Below the pieces are notes generated by a model. The model saw nothing but the letters and a program-made list of their open reading frames with translations. It was not told where the DNA came from and did not search any database. From Collinsella sp. (GTDB taxonomy: Bacteria > Actinomycetota > Coriobacteriia > Coriobacteriales > Coriobacteriaceae): a stretch of DNA of 9,943 nucleotides. The position numbers were made by a program, and so were the translations under genes. Location of the stretch: assembly GCA_019414465.1 (NCBI GenBank), contig DXLY01000068.1, positions 1-9,943 of the forward strand. The letters are read 5' to 3'. Below are positions 1 through 6,263 of the stretch, one piece after another; position 1 is the first letter of the stretch; each line of letters begins with the position of its first letter.

Positions 1-43
1 GGAAAGAAGCTGCGCCGCGGGGGAGGCGACCCAAATGGCTTTC

Positions 44-631
44 TCATATCGTCTTGGCAAGGATCGAGCTGATGTGGTTGCGCACCGTGCCTTCGCCCAT
101 GTAAGCGGCGGCGGCAATCTCCTTGTTATCGAGGCCGCGGGCGATGAGCTCGGCGACTTCGAACTCACGGTCGGTCAGGCTGGCAAAGGCGGCGGGTCGG
201 CGAGGCGTGCTGGCATCGGCGCCTGTCCCGTCAAAATCGATGTCCTCGATCGCCTTGCCCTCGAGCACGCGTTTGCCGTCCATGACCTGCGCCAACGCCG
301 GTGGAATAGCGGCGACATCGGTTTTGATCAGGTAGCCGCGGGCGCCCAGCTTGAGCGCCGACACAATGTACTCGTCATCCGAGAATGTTGTCAGAAACAC
401 CACGCGCGCCGCAGGGTCGCGCTCGAGGATCTCGCGCGCCGCCGATAGGCCGTCGCGTCCCGGCATCTGAATGTCGAGCAGTGCAATATCGGGTGCGTGT
501 TCGGCATAGAGCGAAACCGCGTCGTTGCCGTTGGCGCCGGTGCCCACTACCTCGATCTGCGGCTGGGCGCCCAGGATAATCTTGAGCGAATCGACCACTA
601 GGCGGTCGTCGTCGACAACAATGAGCCTCAT
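44..631 (-). CDS. NarL/FixJ-type response regulator, unusually short C-terminus
   Basis: Probable cytoplasmic DNA-binding partner of the adjacent histidine kinase. The 195-residue product has an N-terminal receiver domain (about 1-118) with the acidic pocket D7-D9, phosphoacceptor D53 in LLDIQMPGRDG, the T81/T82 switch position and conserved K103 in GYLIK. A Pro/Thr/Ala linker follows. The C-terminal LuxR-type helix-turn-helix starts near residue 150 (SLTDREFEVAELIARGLDNKEIA) and continues with EGTVRNHISSILAK. The start ATG overlaps the kinase stop as ATGA, with a GGAG/GAGG ribosome site just upstream, so translation is probably coupled. The odd point is the end: the frame stops at ILAKTI, right after the recognition helix, while family members usually run on for 10-20 residues with a final helix that supports dimerisation. 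The gene may be naturally short or frameshifted near the window edge. The family assignment is secure; target genes are inferred only. Confidence 0.9.
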   Translation of the reverse strand: MRLIVVDDDRLVVDSLKIILGAQPQIEVVGTGANGNDAVSLYAEHAPDIALLDIQMPGRDGLSAAREILERDPAARVVFLTTFSDDEYIVSALKLGARGYLIKTDVAAIPPALAQVMDGKRVLEGKAIEDIDFDGTGADASTPRRPAAFASLTDREFEVAELIARGLDNKEIAAAAYMGEGTVRNHISSILAKTI

Positions 632-1773
632 CGGGCCTCATCTCCTTGCTGTTTGGGGACGGTGGCAAACACGCGCCAGCCGCCGACGCCGGCGCGCGGG
701 CCGGCGGTGAAGGTGCCGCCAAGCGCCTCGACGCGCTCGCGCATGGAGCCGAGCCCCATGCCCTCGGCGGCGCCGCGACCGCCCGTCTGGGTCCCGCCCA
801 TGCCATCGTCGGTAACGATGAGCTGGTAAAACGATGGATGCTCCATGCATCGCACAGCAACGTTTTGCGCGCGGGCGTGGCGCATGGTGTTGGATAGCGC
901 CTCGCGCAGGACCGCCGCAAAGCAGTTGGCGACGTTTGCGGGCGCATGTTCGGTCATAACTTCAAGCTCAATCTGCGGGCCGCCGTCCGAGCGTGCGCCT
1001 TCAACAATGCGTTCGAGCTGCACGGAAAGATCGACGGCGTTGTCGTTGAGCGCGTGGACGCTGGTGCGCACAAGCTGGAGCGCCTCGTCAACGGTGTGCT
1101 TGACGTCGGCGAAATCGGCGGCGACGCCGGGTTCATCGGCGTGGACTATGCACAGGGCCTCGGTCTGCAGCGAGGTACGCGTGAGCTGGTGCCCGACGTT
1201 ATCGTGGATCTCGCGCGCGATGCGGGCGCGTTCGGCGAGCGTCGCGAGCTCGACTTCGTAGTCCTGGCGATCGGCAAGATCGCGGTTGCGCGCTTCGAGC
1301 GCGAGGGCTCGTTCCTGCAGCTCGTCGCGGGTGCGGCGCATGCGCTGCTGCTCGCGTTCCAACTGGGCGGTGCGCAGCGATAGCAAGGTAGCGGCAACCG
1401 AAAGGATGGCAGTCAGCAGGAGCGTTCGGGCGGTGAGCGCGTCGGTGCGAAGGTCCGCGACAAGCGCAAAGACAAAGGTGGCGCCAATGCCCAGCGCGGC
1501 CCAGGCGTGCTCACGGCGCACCCGCCGCGCGATGTCATAGAGGGCGAGAGGCGCAAACGGCACAAACGGCGGCACGAAGACAGCCGCGATGATGTAAGCG
1601 CAGCTCGCGGTCTCGCTCGCGCGCCGGGCGCTTTTCCCCTGCGCGAGCTCAGCCAGCGAGGTGGCAATAACGCCAAGGCAAAACGCCGCGACCAGGCGAG
1701 CGTCCACAGCAAGGCCCAGAGCGGCTGCGATACAGCACGCCAGCACAATCGATTTGTCGAAAAGCCTGTTCAT
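628..1773 (-). CDS. Membrane sensor histidine kinase, HisKA_3 (NarL/DesK-like) class
   Basis: Sensor kinase expected to autophosphorylate on His and pass phosphate to the regulator encoded just downstream. With the start chosen here it has 381 residues. The N-terminal part (about 8-135) is hydrophobic with about five membrane segments and only short loops, so sensing is probably within the membrane. A charged coiled-coil linker (about 135-180) leads to the HisKA_3 dimerisation box ERARIAREIHDNVGHQL, with H190 as phosphoacceptor. The HATPase domain shows the N box LREALSNTMRHA (N295), the G1 box DDGMGG (323-327) and the G2-like GLGSMRERVEALGG. The frame is open upstream to 1908, but those 45 residues (Pro/Arg/Gly-rich) do not look like protein. 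MNRLFDKS fits a membrane protein start and lies one promoter distance from a TACAAT -10 box. No Shine-Dalgarno sequence precedes this ATG, so it may be leaderless. The signal is unknown; the neighbouring exporter operon suggests a compound that it exports or an envelope stress. Confidence 0.9.
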   Translation of the reverse strand: MNRLFDKSIVLACCIAAALGLAVDARLVAAFCLGVIATSLAELAQGKSARRASETASCAYIIAAVFVPPFVPFAPLALYDIARRVRREHAWAALGIGATFVFALVADLRTDALTARTLLLTAILSVAATLLSLRTAQLEREQQRMRRTRDELQERALALEARNRDLADRQDYEVELATLAERARIAREIHDNVGHQLTRTSLQTEALCIVHADEPGVAADFADVKHTVDEALQLVRTSVHALNDNAVDLSVQLERIVEGARSDGGPQIELEVMTEHAPANVANCFAAVLREALSNTMRHARAQNVAVRCMEHPSFYQLIVTDDGMGGTQTGGRGAAEGMGLGSMRERVEALGGTFTAGPRAGVGGWRVFATVPKQQGDEAR

Positions 1774-1785
1774 ACGGGTATTGTA
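1774..1785 (-). promoter_or_regulatory. Candidate -10 box for a leaderless kinase transcript
   Basis: On the minus strand a TACAAT hexamer (1780-1785) is followed by ACCCGT and then the kinase ATG at 1773. A transcript starting about 7 nt after the -10 would begin at the A of the start codon. No good -35 hexamer is seen: CCTCCA lies at 17-bp spacing (1803-1808). The rest of the 210-bp divergent gap (1774-1983) is GC-rich. It holds a small TCAC-TC-GTGA dyad at 1896-1905 that could be a regulator site, but I see no convincing promoter for the plus-strand ABC operon. Confidence 0.45.
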
Positions 1786-1983
1786 CGCGAAGCCGCGCGT
1801 GGTGGAGGGGCCGCCCGGGGCAACCGTGACATTCCTCCCGCGCGGCAAATCGGCGTCGATCGCTCGCGCGAGCGGGGGTTTCGCCTCCGCCCCCCTCACT
1901 CGTGACAAAGCTCACTGGTGCGCGCCGCCCGCTCCTGCGATGATGAAATCGTACCGGGCCACGACCAACAGAAGGGCCGCCCC

Positions 1984-2922
1984 ATGACAGACATCGTCCA
2001 TGTCGAAAACCTCGTCAAGCGCTATGACGATCTTATTGCGCTCGACCACTTTAACCTGAGCATCGCCCCCGGCGAGATCTTTGGCCTGCTGGGCCCCAAC
2101 GGCTCGGGCAAGACCACGTCCATCAACTGTATCCTGCAGCTGCTCGCCTACGACAAAGGCACCATCGAGCTGTTCGGCGAGCCCATGACGCCCGCCCGCT
2201 ACGACCTCAAGCGCCGCATCGGCGTGGTGCCGCAGCAGGTGGCGGTGTTTGACGAGCTCACGGTGCGCGAGAACATCGACTATTTCTGCAGCCTCTACGT
2301 TAACGACCGCAAGCGCCGCCGCGCGCTGGTGGACGAGGCGATCGACTTTGTCGGGCTGGGCGACTTTACCAAGTTTCGTCCCGGCAAGCTTTCGGGCGGA
2401 CTGGCGCGCCGCCTCAACATTGCCTGCGGCATCGCACACAAGCCCGAGCTCATCTTCTTTGACGAGCCCACGGTGGCGGTCGACCCCCAGAGCCGCAACG
2501 CCATCCTGGAGGGCATCTGCCGCCTGCGCGACGAGGGCGCTACGGTGGTGTATACCAGCCATTACATGGAGGAGGTCGAGCAGATCTGCAGCCGCATCAT
2601 GATCATGGACGGCGGCCGCGTGCTGGCGCAGGGCACCAACGACGAGCTTAAGCGCATGATCCAGATGGGCGAGCGCGTGACTGTTGAGGTCGGTGCCGTC
2701 GAGGCCGCCACGGTCGAGCGACTGCGCGCCCTCGAGCACGTGCTTTCGGTCGAGCTGTCCGGCGGCGAGCTCGTCTGCACCTGCGAGGCGAGCCCGCACA
2801 ATCTGGTCGACATCCTCGACACGCTGCGTGCTGCCGACGTGGCGCTCGGCCGCGTGTGGAGCGAACCGCCGACCCTCAACGACGTGTTCCTCGAGATCAC
2901 CGGCCGCGAGCTGCGCGACTAG
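1984..2922 (+). CDS. ABC-2 type exporter, ATP-binding protein
   Basis: Cytoplasmic ATPase that should drive the two membrane proteins encoded directly after it. The 312-residue protein has one complete nucleotide-binding domain: Walker A GPNGSGKT (37-44), Q-loop VVPQQ (Q84/Q85), signature LSGGL (136-140), Walker B ELIFFDEPT (155-163), D-loop VAVDP (164-168) and switch His H193 in VVYTSHYMEE. The signature has Leu in place of the usual Gln, and the PTVAVDPQSRN stretch resembles the CcmA/DrrA-like drug and polymer exporter branch. Residues after about 225 form the C-terminal extension common in that branch and end in PTLNDVFLEITGREL, a typical closing motif. The start is set at the ATG preceded by GAAGG with 8-nt spacing; an upstream GTG at 1918 would add 22 residues that do not resemble the family. 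It is the first gene of a three-gene operon, divergent from the two-component genes. Substrate unknown. Confidence 0.93.
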   Translation: MTDIVHVENLVKRYDDLIALDHFNLSIAPGEIFGLLGPNGSGKTTSINCILQLLAYDKGTIELFGEPMTPARYDLKRRIGVVPQQVAVFDELTVRENIDYFCSLYVNDRKRRRALVDEAIDFVGLGDFTKFRPGKLSGGLARRLNIACGIAHKPELIFFDEPTVAVDPQSRNAILEGICRLRDEGATVVYTSHYMEEVEQICSRIMIMDGGRVLAQGTNDELKRMIQMGERVTVEVGAVEAATVERLRALEHVLSVELSGGELVCTCEASPHNLVDILDTLRAADVALGRVWSEPPTLNDVFLEITGRELRD

Positions 2923-2931
2923 GGGGCAGCC

Positions 2932-4119
2932 ATGTTCAACACCATCATCACTACGGTCAAGACGCTGCTGCGCCGGCCGAGCACGTGGGTCTGGGGTGCT
3001 CTCTTTCCCGTCGCACTTTCCACGATGTTCATGTTTATGTTTGCTAACCTCAGCTCCGACGGCAAGATCGACCCGGTGCCGGTTGCCGTCGTGGCGGACG
3101 AGGCTTGGGACGCTTCGACCTTTAAGGGCGTGGCGACGTCGCTTGCCAAGGAAGACAACGATCAGCTGCTCGAGATCCACGAGTGCGAGGATGTGGACGC
3201 CGCGAACCGTGCGCTCAAGTCCGGCGAGGTCGCGGGCATCTATACGGTTGATGCCGCGGGCACGCCCAGGCTCACGCTGCTGTCGAGTTACGACAGCTCG
3301 CGCGCCTCGTCGGTGCTCACCGACCGCAGCATCCTTGAAACGGTGGCAAGCTCGTATACGCAAAATGTCGAGCTCATGCGCCAGATTGCCCAGGACAACC
3401 CGGCGGCGCTCGCCGATCCGGCGGCGGTTGCGCACGCCCTGTCGCTCGAGGGCGGAACCCGCCGCATGAGCCTGACTCGTGCCACGCCCGATGGCACGGT
3501 CATCTACTATTACGCGCTTTTTGGCCTGGTCGCGATGATGTCTGCCGAGTTTGCCGCCTTGAGCGTCGTCGATTTGCAGCCTAATCTGTCGGGCCTTGGC
3601 GCGCGCCGCTGCGTGGGCGGTCTTTCCAAGACGGCGTCGCTGGCCGGCATTTTTGTCGGCTCGTGGCTGGTTTCCTTTGCATCGATGGCGGTTGCGATCG
3701 GCTACGTGCGCCTGGTCGTGGGCGTCGACTTTGGCGGGCGCGAGGGGTTGTGCCTGCTGGGCGGGGCTGCATCCGCGCTTGCCGCCACGGGCCTGGGGCT
3801 TTTTGTGGGCACGCTTCCCGTTAAGGGCGGCAAGGCATCCAAGTCGGGCATCCTCACGGGCTTTGCCACCACGTGCGCCCTGTTTGCCGGCCTCTACGGC
3901 GAGCCGGCGATGGCGCTTGCCGACGACGTCGCCCGCGCTTGTCCGGTCGAGTGCTGGCTCAACCCCGTCAAGCTCATCTGCGACATGTTCAATCGCCTGT
4001 ATTTCTTTGAGGACCTGGGGCCCTTCGCTGTTCGCGCCGGCGCGCTCGTCCTGATGGCCCTGGTGTTTGTCGCCGCCGCTACGCTGATCTTTGGAAGGAG
4101 CCGCTATGAGCACCTTTAA
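2932..4119 (+). CDS. ABC-2 type transporter permease (first of two)
   Basis: Integral membrane subunit of the exporter. It has 395 residues with the usual ABC-2 layout: a cytoplasmic N-terminus, a first membrane helix at about 18-40, a large extracytoplasmic domain (about 41-188), then five further hydrophobic segments at about 190-212, 236-264, 273-297, 305-325 and 369-388. The external domain begins SSDGKIDPVPVAVVADE, like the linker of the ABC2_membrane_3 (YhgE/DrrB-like) group. The start lies 9 bp after the ATPase stop with an AGGGGG ribosome site. The end overlaps the next permease start by 14 bp, so the three genes are very likely one transcript. It probably pairs with the second permease as a heterodimer. 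The transported compound cannot be read from the sequence; drug, lipid-linked or peptide export are all possible. Confidence 0.88.
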   Translation: MFNTIITTVKTLLRRPSTWVWGALFPVALSTMFMFMFANLSSDGKIDPVPVAVVADEAWDASTFKGVATSLAKEDNDQLLEIHECEDVDAANRALKSGEVAGIYTVDAAGTPRLTLLSSYDSSRASSVLTDRSILETVASSYTQNVELMRQIAQDNPAALADPAAVAHALSLEGGTRRMSLTRATPDGTVIYYYALFGLVAMMSAEFAALSVVDLQPNLSGLGARRCVGGLSKTASLAGIFVGSWLVSFASMAVAIGYVRLVVGVDFGGREGLCLLGGAASALAATGLGLFVGTLPVKGGKASKSGILTGFATTCALFAGLYGEPAMALADDVARACPVECWLNPVKLICDMFNRLYFFEDLGPFAVRAGALVLMALVFVAAATLIFGRSRYEHL

Positions 4120-5311
4120 GACCGCGCTTCGCATGGCGCTGGCGCACCCGTTCTACCTGCTCATCTATACGGTGTTCATCTCGCTCATGGGCGTATTCAT
4201 CGCGGCTTCGGTGAGCTGGAACTCGTCGCAGCTTACCGAGTACAAGCCCTACGACACCAACGTGATCGTGGTCGACCGCGACAATAGCGACCTTTCGCGG
4301 GCGCTTACCAAGCACCTGGGCTCACGCTTTGACCTGGTCACGGGCGTCGGCGACGACACATACGACCTTGCCGACGCGCTCTCCAAGAGCAACAGCGCCA
4401 AGGGCAGTGCCGATTGCGTGTTCTTTATCCCGGAGGGGTTTGAGGACGATCTTGTTGCAGCCGCCCGTGCGGGGGAGGCCCTGCCCAAGCTCGACGTGAC
4501 CTATGGTTCCGGCACCATGGCGGCGGCGCTTTCGTCCGCCGAGGCCTCGCGCTGGATCTCGCTCGCGGGCGCTGCGGCGGCGCTTGAACCCGCTGCCTCC
4601 AACGGTGACGTCGCAAGGGCCGCCGAGCACGCGGCCGCAAAGCGCGCGGAGGTCCAGATCGAGCAGGTCAAGGTCGACTCGACTGCTGCTACCACGCTCG
4701 AGTCGTACTTCAACTTTGGCGCGTACGCGATCATCTCGTCGGTCATCGTGTCGGTGGGACTGGTGTTTTCGGGCATGAACGAGCCCGAGCGCGTGCGCCG
4801 CATGGATGCCAGCCCGGTCTCTGAGCGCCAGCGTTCGCTCGCTGTGTTCGCGGCCGCCGCCGTGCTCGCCGTCTGCATCTGGCTCGTGTCGAGCATGATG
4901 GGCGTCGTGGGCTTTGCCAGCGCGGTTGCCGAGGTCGGCGTGGGTCGCGTGTGCCTAGCGCTGGCGGCAACGTTTGCCCTGGCGTGCACGCCGCTGGCTG
5001 TTGGCTTTATGCTGTCGAGCCTGGGTGCGCGCGAGGAGCTGCTCAACGGTGTGGGCAACTTACTCGGCATGCTCATGACGTTTTTGGGTGGCGCCTGGAT
5101 GCCGCTGTCGCTGATGGGTTCGGCCGTGCAGACGGTGGCGCACTTTGTGCCGACGTATTGGGTGAACGACGCGATCGGCAAGGCGCTTACCTCTGACCTG
5201 ACGTCTGCCGCGCTGGACGACATCGCCTGCGACCTGGGCGTCACGGTGCTCTTCGCCGCCGCCATCGCCGCCGTAGGCCTAGCCCTCGCCCACAACAAAT
5301 CCAGCGTCTAG
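4106..5311 (+). CDS. ABC-2 type transporter permease (second of two)
   Basis: Second membrane subunit, 401 residues, with the same architecture as its upstream neighbour but clearly divergent sequence: first helix at about 15-38, extracytoplasmic domain about 39-200, then hydrophobic segments at about 205-224, 244-273, 282-306, 316-338 and 378-397. The external part contains YKPYDTNVIVVDRDNSDLS, a typical post-TM1 strand pattern of the ABC2_membrane_3 group. The ATG is preceded by GGAAGGAG with 6-nt spacing and sits inside the end of the preceding gene. A TTG five codons earlier is less likely. The gene closes the operon: five bases after its stop a repeat element begins, which could also end transcription. 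One ATPase with two unlike permeases suggests a heterodimeric channel over an ATPase dimer. Function as an exporter is well supported by family; substrate unknown. Confidence 0.88.
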   Translation: MSTFKTALRMALAHPFYLLIYTVFISLMGVFIAASVSWNSSQLTEYKPYDTNVIVVDRDNSDLSRALTKHLGSRFDLVTGVGDDTYDLADALSKSNSAKGSADCVFFIPEGFEDDLVAAARAGEALPKLDVTYGSGTMAAALSSAEASRWISLAGAAAALEPAASNGDVARAAEHAAAKRAEVQIEQVKVDSTAATTLESYFNFGAYAIISSVIVSVGLVFSGMNEPERVRRMDASPVSERQRSLAVFAAAAVLAVCIWLVSSMMGVVGFASAVAEVGVGRVCLALAATFALACTPLAVGFMLSSLGAREELLNGVGNLLGMLMTFLGGAWMPLSLMGSAVQTVAHFVPTYWVNDAIGKALTSDLTSAALDDIACDLGVTVLFAAAIAAVGLALAHNKSSV

Positions 5312-5316
5312 CCACC

Positions 5317-5375
5317 TAGTCATTGGGGACAATCTTTGCCGATCCGCCGGCAGGGCTGGCAGGGACTGTCCCAAT
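5317..5375. repeat. Modular 'TTGGGGAC' repeat element, left copy, GC hairpin module
   Basis: It begins TAGTCATTGGGGAC (5317-5330), the same 14 bases found at the right-hand element. ATTGGGGACA (5322-5331) can pair with TGTCCCAAT (5367-5375) with one bulged G, enclosing a GC-rich inner part (TTTGCCGATC then CGCCGGC). The stretch 5319-5351 closely matches 8958-8990 in the right element, differing by a few substitutions and a shifted base. No reading frame is present. Confidence 0.8.
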
Positions 5376-5384
5376 ATGTCGACC

Positions 5385-5444
5385 ACTCATTGGGGACAGA
5401 CTTAAATGAGCGATTTCACTCATTTAAGTCTGTCCCCAATGAGT
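5385..5444. repeat. Perfect 26-bp inverted repeat with 8-nt loop
   Basis: The left arm 5385-5410 starts ACTCATTGGGGACAG and ends CTTAAATGAG. The right arm 5419-5444 is its exact reverse complement. The loop is CGATTTCA (5411-5418). Pairing does not extend beyond the arms. In RNA this is a very stable hairpin between the ABC-2 operon and the next promoter, so it could block read-through on either strand, although no T-run follows as in a classic intrinsic terminator. The right arm plus two bases (5417-5444) recurs identically at 9009-9036. It is probably a REP-like, non-coding mobile or structural element. Confidence 0.93.
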
Positions 5445-5451
5445 AGGTTGG

Positions 5452-5487
5452 AAAATAGTTCGCGCACGTCGCTTAAAAATAGTTCGC
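5452..5487 (+). repeat. 12-bp direct repeat upstream of the second ABC module
   Basis: AAAATAGTTCGC occurs at 5452-5463 and again at 5476-5487, start-to-start distance 24 bp (about two helical turns plus a few bases). The pair lies just before the putative -10 region of the gene at 5542, so it may be a regulator binding site. It could also be a trace of local duplication. Confidence 0.6.
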
Positions 5488-5500
5488 CCGGGTTTACTAT
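5472..5500 (+). promoter_or_regulatory. Candidate promoter of the ATPase/FtsX operon
   Basis: TACTAT (5495-5500) resembles a -10 box and lies in the most AT-rich part of the intergenic region, about 40 bp before the ATG at 5542. At 17-bp spacing the -35 position reads CTTAAA (5472-5477), a weak match. The second copy of the 12-bp direct repeat falls inside the spacer, which would suit repression. The ribosome site GGGGGA precedes the ATG by about 4 nt. Confidence 0.4.
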
Positions 5501-5541
5501 TAGCCTAGAAAAGTAGCAGAAGGCTAACAACGGGGGATAGC

Positions 5542-6255
<714 letters not shown>

Positions 6256-6263
6256 GCGGCGCC

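Noticed and set aside
1774..1908. Upstream extension of the kinase by 45 residues
   Set aside because: The segment is Pro/Arg/Gly-rich, non-homologous in appearance, and overlaps the putative -10 region; the ATG at 1773 begins a normal membrane N-terminus.
1902..1944. Sigma-70-like promoter for the ABC-2 operon (GTGACA with GATGAT)
   Set aside because: The spacing is about 31 bp and no proper -10 lies at 16-19 bp, so the pair cannot be supported.
1912..4134. 740-codon open frame on the minus strand
   Set aside because: It lies wholly opposite the ATPase and first permease, has repetitive Arg/Ala/His/Asp composition with no recognisable domain, and is the expected antisense shadow of GC-rich codon use.
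5385..5450. Classic intrinsic terminator
   Set aside because: The stem is strong but is followed by AGGTTGGAAAATAG, not a T-run, and the reverse side lacks one too. It may still stop transcription, so it is listed as a repeat only.
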